DNA from: Absidia repens
Taxonomy: Eukaryota; Mucoromycota; Mucoromycetes; Mucorales; Cunninghamellaceae
Direction: 5' to 3'
NCBI GenBank assembly: GCA_002105175.1
Contig: MCGE01000002.1
Span: forward strand, 62,001-126,000
DNA length: 64,000 bases
The notes beneath the pieces are model-generated. The model had not been told where the DNA came from. It was given only the letters and a program-made list of their open reading frames with translations, and searched no databases. Positions 36,510 through 48,400 of this stretch are shown here, in pieces (position 1 is the stretch's first letter; every line of letters starts with the position of its first letter). Position numbers and translations under genes: made by a program.

Positions 36510-38249
36510 ATGGCCTCTGAAAACAAAAAAGCCTTGGTATTCTCCATTTTGGAATTCTTACAAAAATCTTGCACTGACGGTACTATTGCTGCTGATGATT
36601 CTGAAGGCATTGAAGGTAATTCAAAAAAGAAAAAAAGCACTCTTCTTGAGGAACAACATGCTCATTTCGCGACATTTTCTATTTTCATTCAATAGTGGCC
36701 ATGCAATGCATTGGCGAAGCTTTTGGTGTGGATCCCTCGGATGAAGCTCAGCAAGAAACCTATAGCACAAAGCCCGCCAATTTGTTGTCCATCTTTGAAG
36801 TGTACTTGAAGACAAAGTCAAAGTCAAAGGGTCCTGTAAGTGTATTTGATGATGACGATATTCTGATCGCCCATGGCAATTCATCACTCTTTCTTTTTTT
36901 GTATTTGCAAAACGCATAGTCCCCTGCCGCTGCTGCCACTTCTTCTCAACGTAAGTCATTCAGCCTATTAATATAAATGTCCTTTTTTGTGTCTGACTCC
37001 TATTTTTTTATACATATTGTCATAATAGCTGTACGTACTTGAACACACTACAAACTTGAACACACATACACACAAAACATGTCAACAGTTTTTTTTACTC
37101 CCTCTCTCTTTTTTTTCTTCTTCTTTTACTTAGAAGGAACTTTCTGAAGAAGACAAGGCCAAGGCCGAAGAATTGAAGGCTGCTGGTAACCGACAAGTCG
37201 CTGAACGCAACTACCCTGAGGCCATTCGTCTTTACACCGAAGCCATCGCCTTGAATGGAAACCAAGCTGTCTACTATGCCAATCGGTAAGTCCCGCAAGG
37301 GCCAAAAAAAAAAAGGAGGGAAGGAGAGTGCGATGATTTATCATTATAATCATATACTCAAAACACTTTTTCGTGCTATTCTTTTTTTTATAGTGCTGCT
37401 GCTTATAGTCAACAAGGAGATCATCAAAAGGCGGTGAATGATGCCAAGAAGGCCACAGAAATTGATCCTAAGTATAGCAAGGCTTACAGTCGAATGGGGT
37501 AAGTCTCGTAAAAAAAAACAACAACAGTCATTAATGCGAAGAGGCCGAGAATCTCGCCATGAAAACTTAGATGCTGAACATTCATTTTATATATAGACAT
37601 GCTTATTTCTGTTTGGAAAAATATGCCGATGCCATCACTGCTTACGAACAAGGTTTGGAATTGGATCCCAACAATGCCACCCTCAAATCATCTTTGGCTA
37701 CTGCCAAGTCTAAGGTCAGTGGAGGTCAAAGTGTCGAACGATCTGTAGGTGGTGAAGGTGCTACTGGTGCTGGTGCGGGTGCTGGTGCTGGAGGTGCGGG
37801 TGGTATGCCTGATCTTGGCTCTTTATTGAACAATCCTGCTTTAATGGGTATGGCTCAACAAATGATGCAATCCGGTGCTCTTGATCAATTCATGAATAAC
37901 CCCGATATGGCTAGAATGTAAGTTCTTTGCTTCCTCCCCCCACAAAGAATGCTTCATTGATTGATTGACTGACTGACTGACTGACTTGACATATGGCTTT
38001 TTTTTTTTTATGAATTAGGGCACAACAAATGATGGGTGGAGGAGGAGGTGGACTCGCTGAAATGATGAATAACCCCGAAATGATGAACATGTAAGCTTGT
38101 ATTTGGATTGAGCAAATGTGTGTGAGATTCTCACCTTTTTGATTTGATTTATTATTTAAAGGGCACGTAATATGATGGGTGGCGGCGGTGCTGGTGCGGG
38201 AAACAACAACAACAACAACAACAATAACAACAATGGAGATGGTCAATAA
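36510..38249 (+). CDS. SGT2: Small glutamine-rich TPR co-chaperone (Sgt2/SGTA)
   Basis: Co-chaperone that captures tail-anchored membrane proteins and passes them to the Get4/Get5-Get3 pathway. Exons: 36510-36615, 36696-36835, 36920-36950, 37029-37030 (a 2-nt microexon, inferred), 37134-37285, 37394-37498, 37597-37917, 38019-38090, 38162-38249; 338 residues. The N-terminal helical dimerisation domain (ALVFSILEFLQKSCTDGTI, then AMQCIGEAFGVD) is that of Sgt2. Three TPRs follow at about 95-205 (EELKAAGNRQVAERNYPEAI; YYANRAAAYSQQGDHQKAV; YSRMGHAYFCLEKYADAI). The C-terminus is Gly/Met/Asn-rich with STI1-like NNPALMGMAQQMM and NPDMARM segments that bind hydrophobic helices, ending in a poly-Asn tail. 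Without the microexon, exons 3 and 4 do not join in frame. Confidence 0.92.
37029..37030 (+). other. Candidate 2-nt microexon (CT) in SGT2
   Basis: The dinucleotide CT sits between TAATAG and GTACGT. Exon 3 ends one base into a codon and exon 5 must start in phase 0, so two extra bases are needed; C + CT gives a Pro codon. The flanking introns would be 78 and 103 nt, both GT-AG. Confidence 0.55.
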
Positions 38250-38458
38250 ATGTGAATGGGTTTAGAATAACAGTCTTTATTATACATAGTTATATCTTAT
38301 ATCAATAAAAAAAGCTATATTTTTGGTCACATTGATGATATCGTTGTTTTTAAGGTGGACGGTGTTTAAAAGTTTATGATTTTGGAACTTGGCTGTGGGG
38401 ATTTTTCTTCTTTTTTTTGTCTCTTTCATTTTTACATTTACAATTATACCCTTTCTCT

Positions 38459-39834
38459 ATGTCAGCGTCCTTACCATACCTTATTCACTTACGATTCAAT
38501 CAAGCTTTGATTATCGTTCGCTCTATACCAGAACAAGAAGTGGGACTGCAACCAATACCATCTGATCGGCTCAAGTTCTATGGATTCTACAAACAAGCAA
38601 CATTTGGAGAATGCAACACTCCCAAACCTTCTTCAAGAAATGTGGTGGAATATGCAAAATGGTAAGATTCAAGGTTATCTTTTATGAACAAGAGACTCTT
38701 TATTTATATTTGTGTTTATGTATTATAGGAAAGCTTGGTATCGAGTCAGACACCATAGCTGTATGGAGGCAAAGAACCTGTATGTGAACGCGCTAGTGGA
38801 ACTTTTGGTAGAGGTATGCATTTGCAAATGAAAGAAATAACAGCAGCAGTCGATGCTAACAACATTGAAAACCTTATATATCCATATACATAGTTTATCA
38901 ACCGATACCCAAATAATCAACATCATGAATTTGCAAAGCAAGCCCTTCAGAGTCTGGAATTCAATGCAGCCACCGCATCTGAGAGTAAGTGTATATACAT
39001 GAGATAAAAGTACATAAATTATGCACTTTATATCAATTGGCACCGGATTGTTTTCTGATTATTTCCCTCGTAGGTACTGATTATGCAAGAGGATCGGCAC
39101 TCGTCATTCCAGAAAACCATGGCTCTTTCATCCAACAGCTACCCCACGATACCACCACATCATCCTACTTCACCAATAGCTCATGGAATAGCAAATATCC
39201 CTCGTTACAAACCTCTACAGCACCTTCATCGGTTACCACATGCAACAACAACGACCCGCGGACACCCATCTTATCACCTCAGCTATATACTCGGAAACCG
39301 GCCACGCATTCCAATACAATGCTGTCTAAGGTGATGGACAGAGTAAACCCCCCTGCAGCATCAGCAGCAGCGACGGCAACAACAGACGCTACAGCAGATC
39401 AGTACAGGATTTCATCATCAACCACAACAACGACAGCAACGACATCATCCTCGTCAAGTAAAAAGAAACAAACAGCGGATGACCACCAACGGGCATTATT
39501 ATTATCAGAACGAAATACATTGGAAAAGCTCCATACAGAAATCACAGCTTTGGCGGAACAAATGAATCAACTAGGACAGGATGTACGAACTCAACAGCAA
39601 AGCGCATCTGGGATGAAACGCCACAACTATGTGATCAAGCTTGGATGGCGGCTGGTGAAAACATTGCTGAGGCATCTTTTGGTGAATATATTAATGACCG
39701 GGTTTGTCTTTTGGATCCTGTGGCACCAACAATCGCCTACTGCTCATGCCATGATTGATTTTTTGACTCCTCATATCAGAGCCCTCGTCCGTTCCTCTTT
39801 GAAAAAAATCCTGTTTTGGAAACTGACGGTGTAG
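38459..39834 (+). CDS. Acyl-CoA-binding membrane protein (ACBD5/Atg37-like)
   Basis: Four exons: 38459-38661, 38729-38813, 38894-38984, 39074-39834; 379 residues. Residues 1 to about 95 form an acyl-CoA-binding domain: FNQALIIVRSIPE, PSDRLKFYGFYKQATFGECNTPKPS, YAKWKAWYRVRHHSCMEAKNLYVNAL, with the Tyr and Lys that contact the CoA in place. A long Ser/Thr/Ala-rich linker leads to a coiled coil (ERNTLEKLHTEITALAEQMNQLGQ) and a single membrane helix near the C-terminus (LLVNILMTGFVFWILW) followed by a short tail. This order (ACB domain, coiled coil, C-terminal anchor) is that of ACBD5/ACBD4 and fungal Atg37, tail-anchored peroxisomal proteins used in very-long-chain fatty acid handling, ER contact and pexophagy. 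Peroxisomal location is inferred. An in-frame ATG at 38417 would add 14 residues; the second was chosen because it starts at the ACB fold. Confidence 0.85.
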
Positions 39835-40735
39835 TTTTATAGAGTGGCGTACTGATTAGTATATATGTATGTGTATGCATATTTGTATTATTTTTTTATA
39901 TTTATTACTTTAGCTTCTAGTACCATTAGTTTATCTCCCACCTTTCTCTTGCCTTTATACTGCATCGTTTTTTTACAAATTGTGCTCTAATATTGAAATT
40001 AAAGACAAAAATAAAATAAAATTTGACCATTTACTCCTTCCCCTTGCCCCGTTTTATTTGTTATGATTGTGGAATGTGATTGGTACTGCGATGATGTTAT
40101 GGGTTATATAATACGATGAAACATGAAGCTTGCTTCAAATTGGGTATTTTTATTTTATTTTACTTTGTATGTGTTACGTTTTTATTTATTTTTTATTTTT
40201 TATCTTTTTATTTTTTACTTTTATCGTCATATTTGAATTTACGAATGACAGCATAACAAATAAGACAACAGTTTGCTTATTTATCAATTATTTGTATGCT
40301 GTTTTTATAGAATCTAGGTCTGTGTTTGGTTGGTTCCTTAACGTCATGTACTGTTTCCTAAGAGAATTCACTATACAGCCCAACAACAACGGACTTTGAA
40401 AAAAGACAATTGAACCTCCTGGTATTATTCATTAATTAATATATTTGACTGGATTGGAAGTGTATTACCATCATGTCAATCGTATGATCCGTATCCTTAT
40501 TATGAAAATGAAGAGAAGAAGTATGACCATTATTTTTTCATGAATGATACTTCCAGTTGACAATGTCATGTTACTTCTGAATTTTCTGCAATGTCACTTT
40601 TGATCTCAGAAATCCGAGGAGAACAACATCAGCACTATAAACTTAAATGGCACGGAAAAATAGAATACATTTGTTACTTTCTTCTTTTTTTCCTCTCTCA
40701 TTTTTTCCATATTTCCACTATTTCTTTTTATTGTC
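39835..40735. other. Intergenic, ACBD5-like to GH125
   Basis: About 900 bp of AT-rich sequence. AATAAAATAAAA near 40009 probably ends the first transcript. T-rich block at 40145-40225. The small plus-strand ORFs here (89 and 78 residues) are Phe/Tyr/Ile-rich products of T-rich DNA and were not accepted. Confidence 0.5.
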
Positions 40736-42901
40736 ATGCTTATAATACCAATTTTTTTCTTCTTGCTATCTACCATGGCACCTTTCTTATCTGCTGCCTC
40801 TTGTCCAGATTATACAGCGTAAGATAAAAAATAAAAATAAAAAGCATGAATCTATTTAAACCCCGCCGACTCAAATTATGATGGTGATAATAGGTACGCA
40901 AGATCATTTCATGGTCCAGCTAGTGCAGGACCATTACAATTGCCTTTCCAAAGGCCCACTGATATATGTCGCACATTTAAAAGCAAAGTGATTGATAATG
41001 TGATAGAATCTATTGCATCTAAAGTAAGACTTTTTTGTTTGATTAAAAAAAAAAAAAAAAAAAAAGGCGTGATGACCCTCCTTTCTATTTCTCCTTAATA
41101 ACATTGATACCCTTTTTTTTATGTATGCGGGCTAAAAATAATAATAAAGATAGCCAATGCAGACCTTGCCAGGTTATTCACCAATAGCTATCCAAATACA
41201 TTGGACACAACTATTAGCCAAACAAGTTGCCTGACACCCTCCGACCAATGCCACCCATTGTCATTTATCATCACTGGGGATATCAATGCTATGTGGCTAC
41301 GAGACTCTGTCAATCAGCTTTTACCCTACCTGAACTATGCTAGTCAAGATTTCAGTCTCAAACGGCTTTTCCTCGGCGCCATTTACATGCAGTCCCATTT
41401 CATCTCGATCGATCCTTATGCCAACGCATTCCATCCTCCGCAAGACATTCAACAATGGGCAAAGATGCAACATCCCAATCCTTTTGAACATCAATCACGT
41501 TCACCGGGATCAACGCCCGCCGTGTATGAATATAAATGGGAAATCGATTCGCTCGCTTCATTTTTCAGCCTCTCGTACCAATATTGGCAACACACCGAGG
41601 ATGACTCCTTTGTCGATTCACCTATATGGATCAATGCCGTCGAAAAAGTCATACAAACGTTACAAAATGAACAACATGGGACCTTTGATCCAAACACAGG
41701 TACTACTACAGAAAAAAAAAAATTACCCTCTCTGATTTTTCAAAGACCGCCCCTGACTTGCCATCTGATCTTGATGTTTTTAATATATATATATATATAT
41801 TTAAAAAAAAAAAATAGGTCAAGTATTACCAGTTGATGAAATTTTTAAACAGAACACCGACCGACCAACCGAAACACAATTTCAAGATGGTCGTGGCCAA
41901 CCCATTCAAAGGACAGGGATGGTTCGCACCCTCTTCAGACCCTCGGATGATGCATGCGTTTACCCCTTTTTTGTGCCTGGCAATGCTATGATGTCTGTCG
42001 AATTGCACCACGTCAGTCAACTTTTACAGAAAAAAAATGCCACTCTCGCCGACCAAGCCGCATCCCTTTCCAAAGAAATCCGCGATGCGATTTTTAAGTA
42101 TGCAGTGGTGGAATTGCCAGATCATGGAAAAGTCTTTGCATGTATGTTTTTTTTCAACTACCAGCACCATCACATACAAAAAAAAAAAAAAAAAAAAAAA
42201 AAACTACAAATTATTCATGCGCTTTTTTTTTTTTTTTTTTTTTTTTTTCATTGGGTTGATGTAGATGAAGTAGATGGATATGGTTCTCAACTTATCATGG
42301 ATGATGCCAATGTACCCTCCTTATTATCTTTACCCCTTTTGGGATTTATCGATCAAAATGATACCATTTATCAAAACACCCGACGCTTGGTTTTATCAAA
42401 GTCCAACCCTTATTACTATGAAGGGCCCAACATGGCTGGTATTGGCGGACCTCATGTACCTTTGAATTATGCTTGGCCCATGTCACAAATTGTTAGAGTA
42501 AGTGGTTTGTTGAAGCAGAGATATGTCATATAGAAAAAAAAAAAAAAAAAAAAAAAAAGCAAACTAATGCCCTCCGTCTTCCTTCTTTTTTTCTTGAATG
42601 TGCATTGTAGATCTTGACCTCTGATAATGATGATGAAATTAAATCCACTCTTGATATACTTTTAAGATCAACGGATAAAACAGGCTTGATCCATGAGTCT
42701 GTCAACGTATTTAAAAGTAAGTAATGGCCCACTAACCCCCCCCGCCCGTCGTCATCATCTCATACCGCGCCCTTTTTTTTTTCTATGCTAGCTCCGAAAG
42801 GACAAGACTCTTACAGCCGATCATGGTTTGCATGGGCCAATGGATTATTTGGTCAAGCCATTTTGAAAATCAATCAAGAAAAACCACATTTACTTACATA
42901 A
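40736..42901 (+). CDS. Glycoside hydrolase family 125 (exo-alpha-1,6-mannosidase type)
   Basis: GH125 enzymes remove non-reducing terminal alpha-1,6-linked mannose by inversion; fungal members include the secretory-pathway Mug157 family. Seven exons: 40736-40818, 40894-41023, 41150-41699, 41818-42141, 42265-42497, 42611-42716, 42792-42901; 511 residues. Exon 1 encodes a signal peptide or anchor (MLIIPIFFFLLSTMAPFLSA), then SCPDYTAYARSFHGPASAG. Signature stretches: TGDINAMWLRDSVNQLLPY, YEYKWEIDSLASFFSL, GMVRTLFRPSDDACVYPFFVPGNAM, DDANVPSLLSLPLLGF, GPHVPLNYAWPMSQIVRI and DSYSRSWFAWANGLFGQ. Length fits the family. The likely role is trimming of mannans or N-glycans in the Golgi or outside the cell. 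Confidence 0.93.
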
Positions 42902-43194
42902 ACATCCCCATAGGCGATGTTTTATTCCTACTCTTTAATTTGCCAGAATATAATAAACACTCTATCGCTCTGCTGGAGCCATGACAAATCATCAACTTAT
43001 TCGGGTATGAGGGGGGAGAGGCGAAAGATTGGATGAGACGACTGTGGTTGTATGACATTTTTGATGGGCAATCCCTCTCGCCTTGCTTGGAGAGGATACT
43101 CATAAAATAGGCGTACGAACAATTTTTCTCACTATATAATGGGTCACAGGATGGGTAAATAAAGAAGGGCAAAGTTTTATTTGAAGCTGTATGG

Positions 43195-44010
43195 GTAAAT
43201 TACTAAACTAAATTCGCCAGGGTTCATTGTAACAAAGGATTTATTGGAAGGCAGTAAGCGGGAGACAATGAGGTGATCTGAAAAATGGGCAACGCTAATC
43301 TAGAGGGGTGATTGTAAAAAGGGATCTATCATACTGTGTAAGGCAAGCAAGACCTGAGAATCACGAAAAGGGTATCGTTTATTAAAGTACGACAACATTC
43401 AACACGAATCAAAATGGGGTGATGGTAATAAAAAAGGAAACAAATGTATTAAACATGAAAGAGACTAATGGGACATTTTTCACTGAAGAAAGTAAAAGAG
43501 ACCTGTTTTATTGAAATATTATTCAAATATAGATTCAAAACTATGACAAACTAACACTAAACTAAGCTAATGAAAGCTTCAAAAAGCCAGCTAATGGTGG
43601 TTCTAAATCTTCAATCCAAAATGAAAGAGTTTCCCCATGCAAGTTGTAATCCCTGAACTGAAACCCCTTCTAAACTAGTCCTGATTCTAATCTAGGTCCA
43701 ATATAAGCCCACGGAAGTTGAATGGTGAAGAAAAAAAAAAGAAAAAGAAAGAGAGCGGAAAAAAAAAATTGAGAGTAAATAAAACTTGAAAATCACGTTG
43801 GCGGAATCTGAAACCCACCAGGGAAATCTCCCCTGTTTTCTTCGAACATGGTGATTTCCCTTTTTCTGTTTTCAACAATCAACAGCCATCAGATATTATG
43901 AACATGGTGACTCTGTCTTTTTGTTTGAAGTTATTTCCATCATTTGACATTGGCAGTACGGGGGCACCCTTCTCATGATTTCAACCTTCACGATGACTTT
44001 GAACATTCCC
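43195..44010 (+). repeat. Dispersed repeat family, copy B
   Basis: Longest complete-looking copy. Contains GGGTTCATTGTAACAAAGGA near 43220, GATCTGAAAAATGGGCAACG near 43275, GAAAGAGACTAATGGGACAT near 43457, CCATGCAAGTTGTAATCCCTG near 43636, TTCTAAACTAGTCCTGATTC near 43668 and CACGTTGGCGGAATCTGAAA near 43794. It continues to ACGATGACTTTGAACATTCC near 43990, which is also matched at the right window edge in copy D. Confidence 0.75.
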
Positions 44011-44047
44011 CTCCCTCCCTTTTCAGTTAATTTAGTTTTCCATATAC

Positions 44048-44140
44048 CGTAGAATAGCTTACCCCTCCACTTTAGAATAATTTATCACTCACTGTAGAAT
44101 AGCATACACCCACTGTCCCACCCGAAATAGCTTACTCTAT
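44048..44140 (+). repeat. Short imperfect tandem array
   Basis: Three to four degenerate copies of a roughly 25-30 bp unit with core GTAGAATAGC(T/A)TACC follow one another (cores near 44049, 44077, 44093 and 44127). Confidence 0.5.
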
Positions 44141-44219
44141 TATATTATGTTTATTTCACAATAAAAATAATTATGTAGTATTTTTTTATTGAAGTATAAT
44201 CATGATTATGAACACTATA

Positions 44220-44350
44220 CTAACGGGGCAATACTAACAAGTGGTCTATTGTATAAGGCATGAAGGAGAATAGGGAAAGAGGGTGATCTGAAGAATAATC
44301 AATACAAATTTAATGGAATTATGCTAAAAAGAGGTATATCATATAATGAA
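44220..44350 (+). repeat. Partial copy of the dispersed repeat
   Basis: GGTGATCTGAAGAATAATCA near 44290 and TCATATAATGAAAGGGAGGG near 44339 match the early part of copy B (GGTGATCTGAAAAATGGGCA), so this is a truncated second copy 250 bp beyond it. Confidence 0.5.
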
Positions 44351-44357
44351 AGGGAGG

Positions 44358-44361
<4 letters not shown>

Positions 44362-44390
<29 letters not shown>
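44362..44390 (+). repeat. (GA)n microsatellite
   Basis: About fourteen uninterrupted AG dinucleotides next to a GGGA-rich stretch. Confidence 0.85.
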
Positions 44391-44395
<5 letters not shown>

Positions 44396-44746
44396 TTCGG
44401 TAAATATGTTGGAAGAGTGGAAAATCAAAGTCATTGACAGATCAGATCCGAAGAGTAAGTATCTTGTCCAAATAATCAACCAATTTTCCTGGTGCCAGTC
44501 AAACTCTGTAAGGTATTTCCCCTGTCATTCACTGAATACCTGACACCTTTGTAGTCAAAAAAACTAAATTGTACTTGACACTATTCACTGATCCAATGTA
44601 AATTATAAAAGAGATAACGAAAGTCCCAACAAATTGTAAAATGTAAAAAATTCTAACTTTATTAATATATATCATAACAAAATAAACTTTAAGAAAAAAA
44701 GGTGTATCTAAAACTATAAACATGTAGGGGGGGAAGGAAGGTCTAT

Positions 44747-45381
44747 CTATCGTCTTGGCTTTCTTCGGAGGTACACGAGTGCCATGACGGTAAAGATATT
44801 GAAGAATAAGAAGAGCAAAAGAATACCAAAATTCCTCCATTTGTTTACTGATGCCCATGAGTAATTTGTTTCAAAGAATTCTTCGCCGGTGGAGTAAAGA
44901 CAGTAGCCACATTGATCGGGTTGCATTGCGCTAGGATTGTCGATGTAGCCTGTTGTAGGTGTAGATCCATTGAAGAAGGCTTGGGTGTATTGCCCACAGG
45001 TTTGACCGGGAGGAGGTGTAAATTTGATCAAGTCGGAGGGAGTGCATCTGATTTGGACGTTTTCCATTTCATTCACGGTCAAGCCTTCAATATAATAATG
45101 GAAAGGATCCACCCAGTACATCCAACTGCTCCAAAAGCGGGGCATTGCAGATGGTAATTGCATCAAACCACAGAAAAGCACCAAGGTTGACATGATCAAA
45201 GGATTGAGCACACTTGCCACAGTGCCAGAGACGGCGATACCAGCAATGATGTAACCCAAAGTGGCACTCCATACAGTGATGGTGGAAAAGACGAGATAAA
45301 AGTAACCAACAGCTTCAGAAGTATTTTTCATACCCGAGGTCCAGTACAATGCAAACATAAAGATAGCAGAATAGAATAAAA

Positions 45382-45417
<36 letters not shown>

Positions 45418-48400
45418 AGGTGTCAGTTTATATATTTATATAAATGTCATAAAGCCTGCACGGTTCAACGTCTTTTATACTTACTGTAAGGGACTTCAAC
45501 TAACACAGCAGAGATTGACCAAGGCAGCCAAGAGTAATATCGGGAAGCGTATTCGCGTTGGAAGTAAATACGTTCCATCATGAATTTAGGTTGCGCAAGA
45601 ATAATAATGGTGAAGGCCATAACAAAGGTGGTGAAGAGTGCGAATAGTTTGTTTTGAAGGTCAGAGGTCGAATGGCCAAGCTTCCAGTAAGTAAAACCCT
45701 GTTAAAAATGGACCCAAAATGATTAGATTCCGTTACTTCCTCAAGTTTTTTTTTTTTTTTCTTTTCTGTGACGGGTACTTACTGTAATGATACCAACAAA
45801 GAGAATGTTGAGGAAACGTCCTACGTTGTACTCAGGAGATCGCCAGTAAGATAAAGCCATACGTTTGTGTACCAAAACAAATTGAGTCCAAAGAGAAGTA
45901 GCATAAGTTTCAGCCTTTCGAGCAGGTTGCAGATCAGCCGTTTGATGGATTTGTTCCAATTCTTGCTCCAAAGCCTTGGCTTCCTTGGATTTGGCCCAGA
46001 TATCACCCCAGTTCTTGGTTGCTTTGCCCGCGGTACCAGCACCCACCACTTCAAGAATGTATTCGGCAGGATTGGCTTCAGGATGACATACAGGTCCACC
46101 GTTTTGTTCAAAGTAATCGATCATCACACGTGCATCGGGACCAATGGGACCATAATAGGCGGTCTTGCCACCACGGACCAGCAACAATAAATGGTCGAAA
46201 TGATCAAAGAGGATAGCTGAGGGTTGATGAATGGTACAAAGCACAGGCCAACCAGCGTCTGCCAATTTTCGGATGAATCGAATAATGTTGAAGGAGGATT
46301 GAGCATCCAAACCAGAAGTGGGTTCGTCCAAAAACAATAATTGAGGCTTGCCAACCAATTCCATACCAATAGTCAATCGCTTGCGTTCTTCCACAGAGAT
46401 ACCAAAGCCAGTTTCAACTTCACCAATTTGAGCATCAGCAATATCTTCCATTTCCAACAGTTGCAAGATGGTTTCCACATAGTCGTCCTTTTCTTTACGG
46501 GGTACTTCAGGGGATTGACGCAAATAAGCCGAGAATCGCAAAGCTTCACGTACAGTGACAGCAGGTTGATGCACATCCATTTGTTCACAGTATCCAGTAA
46601 TACGTTCAAAATCTGTCATCAGTGTTTCACCATTGAGATACATACGACCGTCCACTTTACCAATGGTTTTGCGACGAGCCAAGACATCCAAAAGTGTCGT
46701 TTTACCAGCACCAGAGGAACCCATCAGAGCAGTCAGATGACCAGGTTTCACAATGCCACTGATATCGTTGAGAAGTTGAATATTGCCACCTTTGACAGGG
46801 ACAGTGTAGTCGACATGATGCCATGAGAATGTGGTCCCAGTAGAGATACCTTCCATGCTGTTGATCACTTGAGCTTGGCGTTGTCGTCGCGCATCTTCTT
46901 CTTCAGGTGTGCGTTGCTTGGGAGATTTTCCAGGGAGATAAAGACGTGTCAAAGTGCTGGATCGACCCACTGCGCTGAAGTCCATGGCCAATGCTGTGAT
47001 GGCTGTGAAGAATAAGAAGAATGCCACCACCACTACAAAGTCAGGCGCCCATAATTCTGAGGGCTTGTAGGACAGTCCAGATAGTAAATAGTTGTCACCT
47101 AGGACGCTTGATTCACCAGGAATACCACCAGCCATGGTACATGTCTTGTAATTCCAATCATTATAATCTAAGTACAAGAGATCGCTCGTTTAGTTCCGAC
47201 ATATACATTCAATCTAAAAATCAGATGGAAAAAAAAAACCAGCTTACCAGGTCCATATGGAACAGAATTGCCAGGGCCTTCACATGAGTAAACTTGACCT
47301 TTCATTTCATTAACCAATAAAGCCTTTGTGCCATATGCGAGTGGGTTCATCCAGTAAATCCTGTAAGATCATTGAATCAATGAATGAATGAGTATTAATT
47401 GTTTTTTTTTTTTTTTGGCGGGGCGGGGAACTGGGAAATTCAACTTACCAGAATAACCAAGGATGCATTTTCTCGTAAGACACAATATAACCGGTGTAAT
47501 TGTAAAAAACAATGATGATTACCGAAGAGAGTTGAGTGGACAAAAAGAAGGAGGAAGTGATAGCACCGAAGAAACGGAAGAAGCCAATGGTAGACATGTT
47601 GATGAAGAACATCACAATAAAATATGTAAAGAATCGTCCAGCACTCAAGTTCAGTCCCATCATAAAGTAACTACAGATTTCGAAAAGCAAAACTATAGAA
47701 AGAGAAAGAGTTCGTTATTATCATATTTTATCTATTTCAAGTCCCCGGTCCACCCTTTTTTTATTTTATTTTTCTAATACATATAATATTTACCTTGGGC
47801 CACAGCAAATGGTATATCAAGTAAAACTTGTGAGATATAGAAAGCAGAGGGACGGTAGAGTGCAAACTGTTTGTGTTTTTCCAACACTGGACGACCCATC
47901 ATGAATCGTACCAATTCCGATTGAGAAACAAATGAGTTGAAGATTACTGAAAAGAAGATTGCACCAGCACGAGAGAAGGCACCAGTTCCATTGAGAGGGT
48001 TCATATAAAAGCAGGAGGCTGTGATCAGACCTTGGATCAAGATGGTACCATAGCGAGAGAGTAAGGCTTCCTTATCCGTAATGAGCAAATGATACTGTCG
48101 AATGGTGAGAGCCTTGACTTGTTGATAAAAGGAGGCAGTATAAGGAGCACTGCGAGAGGCACGCTTTTGATGTTCTTGATCGACAGCTTGGCGGAATTGG
48201 TCGGCTTGTTGGTCAGATGCGATTTGTTGTTCAAATGCGTCGAGTTCGTTCATCATGTTGCTGTACATCTTGGATTCAAGGTAGCGTTGTTCAAAGGCTT
48301 GTGCTGTGAGTGGGACGGTCGATTCGTGGCCAGGCTTAATTTCGCGTTCCAAGGGATTGCAGAGTCCAGTCAAAAAGTCAGGTGTTGATTTGCGTGGAGG

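Larger units (their letters stand above)
42902..44746. other. Convergent intergenic region with repeats
   Basis: Lies between the 3' ends of GH125 (+) and ABC transporter 1 (-). Holds dispersed repeat copy B (about 43195-44010), a short tandem array near 44048-44140, a second partial repeat (44220-44350) and a (GA)n run at 44362-44390. No gene found. Confidence 0.6.

Noticed and set aside
39835..40735. 89- and 78-codon ORFs as small membrane proteins
   Set aside because: Phe/Ile/Tyr-rich products of T-rich DNA without a consistent start context or splice logic.
46341..46826. 161-codon plus-strand ORF, and its counterpart near 54497
   Set aside because: Both are antisense to the conserved ABC NBD2 exon; conservation between copies comes from the coding strand.
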